A DNA stretch of 64,000 nt from Bacteroidota bacterium (GTDB lineage: Bacteria > Bacteroidota > Bacteroidia > Chitinophagales > LD1), in the NCBI GenBank assembly GCA_018267385.1, contig JAFDYN010000006.1, forward strand, positions 310,001-374,000, written 5' to 3'. Of this stretch, positions 43,001 through 51,360 are shown in pieces. Below the pieces are notes generated by a model. It saw nothing but the letters and a program-made list of their open reading frames with translations, did not search any database and had not been told where the DNA came from. The first letter of the stretch is position 1. Each line of letters opens with the position of its first letter. Made by a program: the position numbers and the translations under genes.

Positions 43001-44602
43001 CAGACTGTTTACTTGTATGCCGGCAATACGGTGGTCGCCACGGCTACTACAGATGCCTACGGCCACTACGCCATACCTGTCCATCCGGGCACCTATACCA
43101 TCCAGTATACGGCGGGCACCTCTTACGCCATCACCATCCCACTCGGCACCAGCACCACTCCAAATCACGCGCAGTACGGACCATTTGCCATCTCTGCCAA
43201 TGCCAATAACTACTGTGGCTACAATTTTGGCATACGCTCTACCAATGTGACCATCACAGGCTATGTCTATCTCGACGCGAATAATAACGGCATATTTGAT
43301 GCAGGCGAGACACCTGTAGCCAATCAGCTCGTACACGTAGGCCCTCACGCAGTCTACACCAATGCAAATGGCCAGTACACCTATGTGGGCGCAGCAGGCA
43401 CCTATGCTATCACCTACACGCCATCCAGTGCCTACAGCGCATATACAGCGGTGCCGACCAGCCACTCTGTCACTGCCTCTGTACCAGGCACTACATACGG
43501 TGGCAATAACTTTGGACTGCAGCAGACCAGCACGGCCTGCAACATCACCACGACCGTGATCCCTATCACTACCATTACGGCGGGGTACCCATCCTGGTAT
43601 TATGTCTATGTATCCAATCATGGTACCAATGTGGCCAGCGGCACTATGACCTTCTATTATGATGCAGCCCTGACCTTTGATCATGCCAGCCCTACTGCGG
43701 CCTCTGTCAATGCAGCTACGCATACAGCCAGCTTCGTTTATGCCGGCCTGCAGCCCGGTACTTACACGGTATTCTACGTGTACTTTATGGCTAATACGAC
43801 TGTGACCGTAGGCCAGTCTACCTTTGAGATGGCTACAGCTACAGACAACTGTATAGAGAGCAACTTTGCAGACAATACAGATACCCTGCACCAGATCGCT
43901 ACCGGCTCGTGGGATCCTAATGCCAAGACGGTCACACCTGCGGGTGAGGGCGCTCAGGGCCTGATCAGAGCGGGCCAGGAGCTACGCTATACGCTAAACT
44001 TCCAGAACACAGGCACCGCCCCTGCAGTGAATGTGGTCCTGCAGGATAGCCTTCCCGCTACGCTCGATCCGTCTACTATCCGCGTACTCGGCTCCAGTCA
44101 TCCGGACTATGTAGTAGAGGTAGAGGGCCAGGAGCTCACCTGCCGCTACTCGCAGATCATGCTGCCGGATAGTTTTGACAGCGAGGCTGAGAGCCACGGC
44201 TTCCTGAGCTTTGCTATCAGCCCTGTGGCCGGCATAGCAGATGGTACACAGATACAGAATACTGCATCCATCTACTTTGACTACAATGATGCGGTAGTGA
44301 CCAATACTACACTCAATACGATAGACTATACACTCTCTGTGAAAGACGTGATAGGCGGCGCTACGATCACTGTACAGCCAAATCCATTCAGCACCTACAC
44401 CACTATCCGGGTGATAGGAGCAGATATGCGTGATGCGACCCTGGATGTGTACAATGCACTGGGGCAGATAGCAGGCAGCACCACCCAATCAGCTGATGGT
44501 GTCTTCACCCTGCAGCGCGGTGGCCTGAGCGCAGGTATATACAGCTATCACATCCGGCAGTCCGGTCGCACCATAGGCGGCGGCAAGCTGGTGATAGAGT
44601 AA
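40076..44602 (+). CDS. Large T9SS adhesin with SprB-like Cys repeats and SdrD-B domains
   Basis: 1508 residues. After a signal peptide (about 1-30) come about 12 repeats of 75-80 residues, each with a Tyr/Trp-rich beta core and the ending 'Y.VTvTDs.GC.asaCDT', similar to SprB/PKD-like repeats of gliding adhesins. Residues about 952-1148 hold two SdrD B-like domains (FCGNVFNDLNGNGVQNSGE and ITGYVYLDANNNGIFDAGE). A CARDB-like segment, a DUF7619-like domain (WDPNAKTVTPAGEGAQG through TASIYFDYNDAVV, about 1285-1415) and a T9SS sorting domain (VQPNPFSTYTTIRVIG to KLVIE) follow. Likely exported to the cell surface for adhesion or motility. Confidence 0.88.
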   Translation: MFHLNHITVKIFRLLLILLVASCSWGALSAQCNMQSHIVNGIEPLNNIDTFQGRLYYGGVQPFTYQWAVDGIVQADTAQTLIHQFQYGTHVVCVTITDSMGCAASACDTVQTPVTACTNFVVTILDSANRNLPSMMAYVHGAPYSHCVFSWSDSSTDYLTQPIQAGRTYCVTVTDTTTGCISSACQDYCFFSATVTDSITSTTNIYHAYPNGGGLGYRFFWNSVRGNSFYTTSNSTPLVSLIIVDANGCFFIDSLNPHACHLASALTYTHDAFNRYIFQSAATLGTAPLSYSWTINGYTAAGATSSTLSDSLVPGTYVICSNITDANSCQSQSCDTVVVTTALQCHFSLGLHDTLISSSHFIAPYLYDNTAGATSYSYQWASGNIHNTDSVLPGVHNYCLTVTDNVGCSASGCYNTCTLTAAATAVASGNGWNQSVTATGGTGYYHILWSSGDTTATFFTTTRGVYHVTVTDSSGCSVVITDTAGSVCYFAGTIAISGTTDTTSTLTATVYNSYGTVSYLWSNGVSGSGANSITVNSAGPYCVTATDSIGCAVTVCDSVSLGCHLHVQVTDSVVSGYHILHAIADSGVAPLLYTWAPAGTSAYNYVQQSGVYCVNVSDANGCTASACDTVNLGCQLQVATTYSWNSSGVYTFSPTTLSGGSGSYAYTWTLDGQYIGNTATATYTPPAGIHSACLSVYDSITGCTDSACNTFQTITPPCHFTASITQSVSGSVAILTAHASGSHGPLLYYWPAGSTSAILTATHSGTYCVTITDSAGCTATACDTLTLNTCSLHAAYTSTHTGNVFIFAGTSTGAHGPVTYQWQVDGGSLATGTPYTATLVAGTHQICLYARDSTQCRDSICQTLTVTSTGCAISGYIKDSVSHITWVGNVHYYVPVISNGTAPYTYHWSNGSTGSYVYSGFWQSTFNGSVTVTDANGCSAVLHMNSAYVDTFCGNVFNDLNGNGVQNSGETGAAGQTVYLYAGNTVVATATTDAYGHYAIPVHPGTYTIQYTAGTSYAITIPLGTSTTPNHAQYGPFAISANANNYCGYNFGIRSTNVTITGYVYLDANNNGIFDAGETPVANQLVHVGPHAVYTNANGQYTYVGAAGTYAITYTPSSAYSAYTAVPTSHSVTASVPGTTYGGNNFGLQQTSTACNITTTVIPITTITAGYPSWYYVYVSNHGTNVASGTMTFYYDAALTFDHASPTAASVNAATHTASFVYAGLQPGTYTVFYVYFMANTTVTVGQSTFEMATATDNCIESNFADNTDTLHQIATGSWDPNAKTVTPAGEGAQGLIRAGQELRYTLNFQNTGTAPAVNVVLQDSLPATLDPSTIRVLGSSHPDYVVEVEGQELTCRYSQIMLPDSFDSEAESHGFLSFAISPVAGIADGTQIQNTASIYFDYNDAVVTNTTLNTIDYTLSVKDVIGGATITVQPNPFSTYTTIRVIGADMRDATLDVYNALGQIAGSTTQSADGVFTLQRGGLSAGIYSYHIRQSGRTIGGGKLVIE

Positions 44603-44625
44603 GCATACTTTCCTGGAAAACGCAA

Positions 44626-44655
44626 GGGCGGGGCAAATGCTCCGCTCTTTTTATT
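44626..44655 (+). terminator. Rho-independent terminator of adhesin gene
   Basis: GCGGGGC (44628-44634), loop AAAT, GCTCCGC (44639-44645), with one G-T pair, then CTCTTTTTATT. It is 24 bp after the adhesin stop. Confidence 0.75.
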
Positions 44656-44712
44656 GGTGCCGGATAGCATATTACTTTCATCTGCACGTCTATATCTGAA
44701 ATAAACACATAG

Positions 44713-45543
44713 ATGAAGAAGGTCATACTCATCACAGGTGCCTCGTCAGGCATAGGCCTCTCGGCTGCTAAACTCCTCGCTGCAGAAGGCCACGTAGTCT
44801 ACGCAGCAGCCCGCCGTATCGAGCGCATGAAGGAGCTGGAGCCAGCCGGTGTGCGCCTCATAGCCATGGACGTCACAGACGATGCCTCTATGATAGCAGG
44901 CGTGAAAGAGATCACAGACCGTGAGCACCGCATAGATGTACTGGTCAATAATGCCGGCTACGGTAGCTACGGAGCACTGGAAGATGTACCTATCAGCGAG
45001 GCCAAATACCAGTTTGAGGTCAATATCTTCGGTCTTGCGCGCCTCACACAGCTTGTATTGCCGCATATGCGCGCGCAGCGCTCAGGCCGCATCATCAATA
45101 TCTCCTCCATAGGAGGCCGCATAGGTGAGCCGCACGGCGCCTGGTACCACGCTACCAAGTTTGCCGTAGAGGGGCTGAGCGATAGCCTGCGCATGGAGGT
45201 CAGAGAATTTGGCATAGATGTGATAGTCATACAGCCCGGCGCTATCAAAACGGAATGGACCGAAATAGCCCGCCAGAATATGCTCAAAACCTCCGGCCAT
45301 ACTGCATACAGTGAACTCACGCAAGCCCATGCACGGATGTTTGAGAATGCTGATGACCAGGGCTCCGACCCAATGGTGATCGCGAAGGTGATATCCAAAG
45401 CCATCAACCGCCGCCATCCGTGCACGCGCTATGCCGCAGGCATGGGAGCCAAGCCCATCCTCTTCCTCCGCAGCATCCTATCTGACAAGGCTTTTGACAG
45501 GCTCGTGCTGTTTGGTATTCGCACGCAGGGCAAGGCTAAATAA
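44713..45543 (+). CDS. Short-chain dehydrogenase/reductase
   Basis: 276 residues, classical SDR fold. The cofactor loop is TGASSGIGLSAAKLL (8-22), the NNAGYG motif follows, then SSIGGRIGEP with the catalytic Ser and WYHATKFAVEGLSDSLRMEV with Tyr and Lys. The PGAIKTEW segment after strand 6 is typical. The basic residues AARRIERM after strand 2 suggest NADP(H) preference. Substrate unknown; similar proteins are annotated as oxidoreductases of sterol/retinol-like type. Confidence 0.92.
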   Translation: MKKVILITGASSGIGLSAAKLLAAEGHVVYAAARRIERMKELEPAGVRLIAMDVTDDASMIAGVKEITDREHRIDVLVNNAGYGSYGALEDVPISEAKYQFEVNIFGLARLTQLVLPHMRAQRSGRIINISSIGGRIGEPHGAWYHATKFAVEGLSDSLRMEVREFGIDVIVIQPGAIKTEWTEIARQNMLKTSGHTAYSELTQAHARMFENADDQGSDPMVIAKVISKAINRRHPCTRYAAGMGAKPILFLRSILSDKAFDRLVLFGIRTQGKAK

Positions 45544-45544
45544 G

Positions 45545-46441
45545 TCAATTACTCTCCGGATCCAGTCGGTAGTTCCTGGCACCCCAACTACCCTTATGAA
45601 GGTATAAGATCGTGGAGTCTGAGGTATGCGCTACGATGCTGTCACTCTCTTCGGATAGTGGTGCAGCGAGGCGGTGACTGATATAGATCGTATCTGCCCT
45701 GCCGGTAGTATCTGACGGATAGTAAAACTCGCAGTAGTCACCGTAGCCACTATCGGTGCTGGTCACCACGCGGTGGATGCGCTCCGCTTTGCCATGGCCG
45801 TAGGCCAGTATCAGGTGCCACTGCGGGTAGCCACAGGCAGGATACCCGGCACTCAGCTCATATACATGCACATGATCAGAGAGGCGCACGTGAGCCACCT
45901 CCGTCACATCGAGGTCGCTGGCTACAGTATCATATAGCGTGCTGATGGTACCCTTCGCACTGACGAAGCGTATCATCAGAGGATTGACCGGCACCTCTGT
46001 GAGTGTATCTCTCAGATAGCTGCTGTATCCATAGAGCACCAGGTCAGGAGCTCCATCATTATCAAAGTCGCTGCGAAGGCCATAGCCTAGCGACGTACCA
46101 CGGATGTATCCCTCCCTGCCCTGCCACGACACAGGATAAAACTTATCAGTAAAATACCGCTGAAAGCCATCTTTGCTCACCTGTACCATCCCGCCCATAG
46201 GCGCTACGGTATCCAGATGTAGCTGACCATCCTTTAGGATATAAAACGGGGCCACAGTATCCATCACATAGGCCGTATCTGTCTGCTTGTCTGAGGCATT
46301 TTGCGCAGACCAGATGGTGAGACTATCCACATGTACAGTATCGGGGAAATCGTAAGAACGCTGACCACTACCATCATTTTTAGACTGGCAGCCAGTCAGC
46401 AGCCATGCGATAGCGATGCCAAAAACAATAAGGCTTTTCAT
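45545..46441 (-). CDS. Lipoprotein of unknown function
   Basis: 298 residues with a lipoprotein signal (AWLLTGCQSKND; lipobox LTGC, Cys18). The middle has a SLGYGLRSDFDNDGAPDLVLYGYSS segment, an FG-GAP/calcium-loop-like pattern with Asp and Asn. The rest is beta-rich, without catalytic motifs I can name. Its stop is 1 bp from that of the SDR gene. It is upstream of nothing in its own direction except the SDR, so no operon context. Confidence 0.7.
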   Translation of the reverse strand: MKSLIVFGIAIAWLLTGCQSKNDGSGQRSYDFPDTVHVDSLTIWSAQNASDKQTDTAYVMDTVAPFYILKDGQLHLDTVAPMGGMVQVSKDGFQRYFTDKFYPVSWQGREGYIRGTSLGYGLRSDFDNDGAPDLVLYGYSSYLRDTLTEVPVNPLMIRFVSAKGTISTLYDTVASDLDVTEVAHVRLSDHVHVYELSAGYPACGYPQWHLILAYGHGKAERIHRVVTSTDSGYGDYCEFYYPSDTTGRADTIYISHRLAAPLSEESDSIVAHTSDSTILYLHKGSWGARNYRLDPESN

Positions 46442-46468
46442 GAAAGTGAAGATACGAAATGTAGGCGC

Positions 46469-47329
46469 TTAATTAGTCAGCGGCTTATTCAGTATAGCGC
46501 GTGCCTCTGAGATACTGGCTACCTCTTTGCCCAGCATGCGTACGAGTCCCGCGGCAGCTTCTATCAGCTCGCCGTTACTCTTAGCCATCTCTCCTGACGG
46601 CAGGTAGAAGTTGTCCTCCAGTCCCGCGCGGATATTGCCATCTATAGTGATAGCTGCTGCGATAGCTTGCCACTGCTTGCGGCCTATGCCTATCACCTGC
46701 CAGTTGCTGCCCGGTGGTACAGAGGCTGCCTGGTGCAGGAGGTTGCGCGTAGAGATAGGTATGCCACCCAGCACGCCCATCACAAAGCTGAAGAAGTACG
46801 GCTTTTGCAACAGGCCCATATCTATCAGCGGATTCGCATTATTGATATGCCCGTTATCAAAGACCTCCATCTCCGGCACCGTACCCGCCTCCTTCATCTT
46901 CTCCAGATAGAACTTGATATCGCCAAACGGATTCTGGAATACAAAGTCATGGTAAAACTCCTTGGTCTTTGAAGAGTAAATACCATAGTTCATAGAGCCC
47001 ATATTGAGCGCCGCCATATCCGGCTTCAGTGCGGTGATGTGATGGATACGCTCCTCACGGCTCAGCCCTACGGCACCCGTACTATAGTTGATGATCACAT
47101 CGGGGCAGAGCTTGCGCACCTCTATACCTATCTGGCGGTAGGTCTCTATGTCATAGGCAGGCAGCCCATCATTCTGACGTGCGTGTATGTGCAGGATGCT
47201 TGCTCCTGCGTCTACAGCGCGCTTGCCTTCGGCAGCTATCTCTTGTGGGGTATATGGTATATAGGGACACTGCTCCCTGCGTGCCAGCACCCCAGTGAGA
47301 GATGCCGTGATGATTACTTTATTGGCCAT
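46469..47329 (-). CDS. BKACE family beta-keto acid cleavage enzyme
   Basis: 286 residues, TIM-barrel DUF849/BKACE. The zinc-binding HxH is in ILHIHARQNDG (about 45-55), the opening KVIITASLTGVLARREQCPYIPYTPQEIA is typical, and MGVLGGIPISTRNLLHQ and WQVIGIGRKQWQ follow in the right order. Members condense a beta-keto acid with acetyl-CoA, releasing acetoacetate and a new CoA ester; kce of lysine fermentation is the best known. The true substrate here is unclear; no kdd/kamA-like gene is adjacent. Confidence 0.88.
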   Translation of the reverse strand: MANKVIITASLTGVLARREQCPYIPYTPQEIAAEGKRAVDAGASILHIHARQNDGLPAYDIETYRQIGIEVRKLCPDVIINYSTGAVGLSREERIHHITALKPDMAALNMGSMNYGIYSSKTKEFYHDFVFQNPFGDIKFYLEKMKEAGTVPEMEVFDNGHINNANPLIDMGLLQKPYFFSFVMGVLGGIPISTRNLLHQAASVPPGSNWQVIGIGRKQWQAIAAAITIDGNIRAGLEDNFYLPSGEMAKSNGELIEAAAGLVRMLGKEVASISEARAILNKPLTN

Positions 47330-47485
47330 GCTGATCTATGTATTTGGTTGGTACTATGAAAATATACTTTCCATCAGTATCTGCCTAACACTTCAATCAA
47401 TGCAGGGAATAGTCTATCAATTGTTGCCGCTTGTGGCTTATATACGCGGTCCGGCCCTACCTATAGGATTACCCGCCACTCTACA

Positions 47486-48109
47486 TTACAGATGGTAGTC
47501 TATGAGCTCTACACCCTTTCGCTGAAATGGTGACCAGCTAGAGAATTGATATTGCAGATGTACCATCCCTATGCCACGACCTATCTCAAAATTTTGATGC
47601 AGGTACGCATCGGCTATATCTTGTATCTCGAGAAATGCCTGCACATCAAAGGTGCTGTTCAATACCGTGAAATGCGGCTGATGAGACAGTACACTCACAT
47701 CCTGAGGGAGCATGGAGATAGTAGTATCCTGGACCGTAGCCTGATCGTCGGGTTGATTTGGTATGCGAAAAACATAACCAGCCAGCCAGCGGCTACCGCG
47801 AAAGTATACCAGTGAGTCACTGACAGAGTAGGTCGTAGTATCTATCAGTGCAGCGCCCCGCAGTATATGGCAGCTCCATATCACGGTGCTCCCACTCGTG
47901 GTGGACGATACAGCAGTGAGCGTCACTGTGTCAATAGTATTATTGACGGAGTCTGTGACTTTGTAGCGCCAGGTGCTTCCGGCCCTGACAGACGGCAGAT
48001 CTGCTTTAGTAAAAGTGTCTGAGGAGGAGATCGCCTTTTTACAAGAAGTGACAGATATAGCCACTACGGCCACACTCAAGAGCAATAGTTTAGAAAGAAA
48101 TGTTTTCAT
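47486..48109 (-). CDS. Lipoprotein, paralogue of 48241-48846 product
   Basis: 207 residues with a lipoprotein signal ending in SVTSCKK (Cys23). The mature part has ADLPSVRAGSTWRYKVTDSVNNTIDTVTLTA, closely matched by ADVPVVNAGSWWRYLVRDSIRNHTDTLTLSV in the next gene, and both end in LIDYH(L/F). The fold seems beta-rich. No family recognised. The two genes are 131 bp apart in one orientation, a tandem duplication that has diverged. Confidence 0.72.
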   Translation of the reverse strand: MKTFLSKLLLLSVAVVAISVTSCKKAISSSDTFTKADLPSVRAGSTWRYKVTDSVNNTIDTVTLTAVSSTTSGSTVIWSCHILRGAALIDTTTYSVSDSLVYFRGSRWLAGYVFRIPNQPDDQATVQDTTISMLPQDVSVLSHQPHFTVLNSTFDVQAFLEIQDIADAYLHQNFEIGRGIGMVHLQYQFSSWSPFQRKGVELIDYHL

Positions 48110-48240
48110 GGTATAAGTATTTATAGACTAAGATAACGCTAAAGGAGGACAAACAGTTGCTACAGAAGAAACAGCAATCGGAAAATCCGGCCAATCACAA
48201 GTGCAGAGTACTGGTCCTGAGCGCTATTAGAGAAGGGAAG

Positions 48241-48846
48241 TTAAAAATGGTAGTCTATCAGCTGCGCGCCAAATTTGCGCTTGGCTCCCGCAGGTCCTTT
48301 GTAATTATAGCCCTGGTATACCACACCGATATTGCGCGACACCTGAAGGTGCTGGCGGATCGTGTCGTCATATTGCAGGCGCGTACGGGATATATCCCAT
48401 ACCCAGTAGTTCTGATGCTGTACATCTACATTGAGCTGGTATGGCAGCACCGATATCGCATCACTGTCCGCCGTAGTCCAGCTATCACCCGCGCTGAAAG
48501 GTAACCTGATATCAAAGTTGCCCAGTTTGCCTGCCGCCGAGGTGAAAGCTAACTGCACATCAGACACCGTCAGCGTACCTGAGTCTATAGCCAGGCCTGT
48601 ATCTACTACATAGCAGTACGCGGTGTAGCCTGTACCGGCAGTCGTCACAGAGGCCACGCTCAGCGTGAGTGTATCTGTGTGATTGCGTATCGAGTCACGC
48701 ACCAGGTAGCGCCACCAGCTGCCCGCATTCACCACCGGCACATCGGCCTGGGCATATACCGGCTCGTGGTACGCAGACTTACTGCAGGACGCTATGGCGA
48801 GCATAAAAGCTAAAACGATAGAGAGGCAAATAGATGTAACCTTCAT
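48241..48846 (-). CDS. Lipoprotein, paralogue of 47486-48109 product
   Basis: 201 residues with a lipoprotein signal ending ASCSKS (Cys21). It shares the AxVP-GS-WRY-V-DS-N-DT-TL pattern and the C-terminal LIDYHF with the downstream gene. The middle segment (NFDIRLPFSAGDSWTTAD) has aligned strands in the paralogue. Function unknown. Confidence 0.72.
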   Translation of the reverse strand: MKVTSICLSIVLAFMLAIASCSKSAYHEPVYAQADVPVVNAGSWWRYLVRDSIRNHTDTLTLSVASVTTAGTGYTAYCYVVDTGLAIDSGTLTVSDVQLAFTSAAGKLGNFDIRLPFSAGDSWTTADSDAISVLPYQLNVDVQHQNYWVWDISRTRLQYDDTIRQHLQVSRNIGVVYQGYNYKGPAGAKRKFGAQLIDYHF

Positions 48847-48963
48847 GTAAAATGTCTATGGCAATAAAGATAAAAAAGTCAGGTCATAACAGAAACGAGT
48901 ACCTGGGGCATCATTACTTTGCCGCCAGGCCAATCATAAATCAGCGATCACAAATCATAAATA

Positions 48964-49791
48964 TCATTCCCCTTTCCACACCGGCTTCCGCTTCTCTATG
49001 AAAGCCTGCAGGCCCTCCGCTGCATCTGCCGTCTGCAGTGCCAGGCCCAGCATATGCTTCATATGAGATTGGGCGTCCTTGCCCGATATGGACTGTAGAT
49101 CATTATAGGCTTGTAGCCCCAGGCTGATACCTGACGGAGAGTATTGCAGCAGGTCATCTACCAGCGCCTGTACCTCGATATCGAGTTGATCGCCTGCCAC
49201 CGCTTTGCTCACCAGCCCGATACGCTCTCCCTCGGCAGCATTCACCGTCCGTGCTCGCATGCAGAAGTCCAGCACCTGCCGCGGAGGCATGATCTGCAGC
49301 ATGCTATACATCACCTGAAACGGGAACAATCCCCTTTTGACCTCCGGCAGTGAGAAAGTAGCTGTATCTGCCGCCACCACGTGTGTGCAGCCGCAGATGA
49401 TCAGGAAGCCCCCCGCAAACACCGGCGCATGCACCCGCGCGATGCATGGCTTCGCCAGGCCGCTGAATACATCTCCTATCACCACTTCGCCATTAGGCTC
49501 CGGTACCGTAGAGACCGTAGCCTCCGTCTGCCCGGCAAAGGCCTTGAGGTCAGCACCCGCGCAGAAGACATCTCCTTTGGCGGCTATCACCACCACCCAT
49601 ACAGACTTGCTGTGATGTGCATAGTATAGCGCATATGCCAGCTCGCGAAACAAAACCGGGTTCAATGCATTCTTCTTATCCGCGCGGTCTAGTGTGAGGG
49701 TCAGTACATTGCCTGCCTGCTCCACCAGCAGGTGCGCAAATTTGTATTCTTTCAGCTTCAGCGCCTGGTCTACAGTATATAGTGTATTCAT
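48964..49791 (-). CDS. Enoyl-CoA hydratase/isomerase family protein
   Basis: 275 residues, crotonase fold. The oxyanion-hole loops are DVFCAGADLKAF (74-85) and PVFAGGFLIICGCTHVVAADTATFSLPEVKRGLFP (123-157). The conserved Glu of SLPEV (Glu150, crotonase Glu164) is present, but the other catalytic Glu (crotonase Glu144) aligns with Leu130, so simple hydratase activity is doubtful; an isomerase or other acyl-CoA chemistry is possible. The C-terminus ends in AFIEKRKPVWKGE as in the family. Confidence 0.87.
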   Translation of the reverse strand: MNTLYTVDQALKLKEYKFAHLLVEQAGNVLTLTLDRADKKNALNPVLFRELAYALYYAHHSKSVWVVVIAAKGDVFCAGADLKAFAGQTEATVSTVPEPNGEVVIGDVFSGLAKPCIARVHAPVFAGGFLIICGCTHVVAADTATFSLPEVKRGLFPFQVMYSMLQIMPPRQVLDFCMRARTVNAAEGERIGLVSKAVAGDQLDIEVQALVDDLLQYSPSGISLGLQAYNDLQSISGKDAQSHMKHMLGLALQTADAAEGLQAFIEKRKPVWKGE

Positions 49792-49809
49792 GAGGCTAAT
49801 CTAGCAATG

Positions 49810-49890
49810 TTAATGTACAATTGACAGTTGATAATTGACAATTATACCACCGCATTTCCTTATCCATTATCAATTGTAAATTGTCAATTA
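49810..49890. repeat. CAATTGACA/TTGTCAATT intergenic repeats
   Basis: The spacer holds GTACAATTGACAG, GATAATTGACAATTAT and TTATCAATTGTAAATTGTCAATTA, several short palindromes of one type, also seen at 34443-34470. No gene. Confidence 0.4.
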
Positions 49891-49898
49891 CGAAAGCC

Positions 49899-49906
49899 TA
49901 TTTTTG
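49899..49906 (+). promoter_or_regulatory. -7 promoter box of old yellow enzyme gene
   Basis: TATTTTTG, an exact TAnnTTTG match, 21 bp before the ATG at 49928. Confidence 0.55.
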
Positions 49907-49927
49907 CCCACCTAAATCATATCGTCC

Positions 49928-51001
49928 ATGTCTCAGCTCTTCACGCCATTACAGATCCGCTCACTCATACTGCGCAATCGCCTCGTCGTTTCTCCCATGT
50001 GCCAGTATTCTGCCATAGATGGCTACGCCGGCGACTGGCATTTTGCGCATCTGGCAGCCTTCGCGGTGGGTGGTGCAGCAGTTGTTTTCACCGAGGCTAC
50101 TGCTGTGAATCCTGAAGGTCGCATCTCGCCACAGGATCTCGGCCTCTGGAGTGATGACCAGATCGCTCCGCTGCAGCGCATCACATCCTTCCTGTCAGAA
50201 CATGGCGCCATACCTGGCATCCAGCTCGCCCATGCAGGCCGCAAGGCCAGCACCTCTGCCCCCTGGCTGGGAGATAAACCGGTGACAAAAGAAGAAGGCG
50301 GCTGGCAGCCTGTAGCGCCGAGTGCTATTCCTTTCAAAGAAGGCAATCTCATCCCCGCAGAGCTGACCATTACACAGATCAAGGGAATAGTGCAGGACTT
50401 TCAGGATGCTGCGCGCCGCGCACTGTCGGCAGGTTTCCGCATCGTAGAGATACACGGCGCACATGGCTATCTCATCACCGAGTTCCTGTCTCCTTTCAGC
50501 AATCAGCGCACAGATGAGTACGGCGGCTCATTTGAAAACCGCATCCGCTTCCTCCTGAAGATCATAGACGCTATCAGACAGGTATGGCCCGCTGAGCTGC
50601 CACTATTCCTACGCATCTCCGCCACCGAGTGGAAAGATGGCGGCTGGAGTGAAGCCGACTCCGTAGCCCTGGCCAAGATCGTAGGTCCGCGCGGTGTAGA
50701 CCTCATAGACTGTAGCAGCGGCGGCAACGTACCCGGTGTCAAGATCCCCATCGTGCCGATGTATCAGACCCCTCTGGCAGAACACATCAAAAAGGAAGCA
50801 GGTATCATGACCGGAGCGGTAGGCCTCATCACTACCTCAGCAGAGGCAGAGAGCATCATAGCAGAGGGACGCGCCGACTTCGTCTTCATGGCCCGCGAGA
50901 TGCTGCGCGACCCGCACTTCCCCCTCCGCGCCGCACACGAGCTGGGCGCCGACATCACCTGGCCAAAGCAATACGAAAGGGCTAAATGGAAGAAGATGTA
51001 G
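49928..51001 (+). CDS. namA: NADH:flavin oxidoreductase (old yellow enzyme, YqjM/NamA-like)
   Basis: 357 residues, FMN-binding TIM barrel of the thermophilic-like class. Class signature residues are Cys25 and Tyr27 in PMCQYSA, the substrate His pair in HGAHGYL (His176, His179), FSNQRTDEYGGSFENRIRF (about 188-207) and the C-terminal phosphate loop with VFMAREMLRDPHFP. It reduces activated C=C bonds (enones, nitro compounds) with NADPH. The hairpin directly after the stop may end transcription. Confidence 0.93.
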   Translation: MSQLFTPLQIRSLILRNRLVVSPMCQYSAIDGYAGDWHFAHLAAFAVGGAAVVFTEATAVNPEGRISPQDLGLWSDDQIAPLQRITSFLSEHGAIPGIQLAHAGRKASTSAPWLGDKPVTKEEGGWQPVAPSAIPFKEGNLIPAELTITQIKGIVQDFQDAARRALSAGFRIVEIHGAHGYLITEFLSPFSNQRTDEYGGSFENRIRFLLKIIDAIRQVWPAELPLFLRISATEWKDGGWSEADSVALAKIVGPRGVDLIDCSSGGNVPGVKIPIVPMYQTPLAEHIKKEAGIMTGAVGLITTSAEAESIIAEGRADFVFMAREMLRDPHFPLRAAHELGADITWPKQYERAKWKKM

Positions 51002-51022
51002 AGACGCAATATCTTGCGTCTC
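51001..51022. terminator. Hairpin after old yellow enzyme gene
   Basis: GAGACGCAA (51001-51009), loop TATC, TTGCGTCTC (51014-51022): perfect 9-bp stem starting at the last base of the stop codon. No strong T-run follows, so it may be a Rho-dependent or RNA-stabilising element, and 'gagacgcaa' repeats are common in bacterial spacers. Confidence 0.45.
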
Positions 51023-51360
51023 CCACGATAATATATTGATCCTTCTATACGGTCGCAGTACTACGTGACAGACTATACTTGCGTTAAATGTATTCTGCAT
51101 TTGCCCGGCCTTGCGCAGTTAGCCGTTAAGAAACAACTGCGTCGCATGGCAAGGTTGGCGGTCACTGTTTGAGCCATCTCGCAGTATCACACGTAGGTTA
51201 TGATAACAGGATTTCACTTAGATTACAAAAAGCACGCGGCGAGTTTGACCGGCAGTGGGTGGGTGCAGTTGTTTTAGGCTAAGTGCGCAGAGCCTTGATC
51301 TTTTGTTTCTTTTGGATCACGCCAAAAGAAAGGCAGAGAACTGGCGGCAGATCAAAAAAG
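51002..51360. other. Gene-free spacer with an inverted repeat
   Basis: No supported ORF. Besides the hairpin at its start, it holds TTTCTTTTGG (51306-51315) and CCAAAAGAAA (51322-51331) with a 6-bp loop, a perfect inverted repeat of a kind common in Bacteroidota spacers. Confidence 0.5.
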
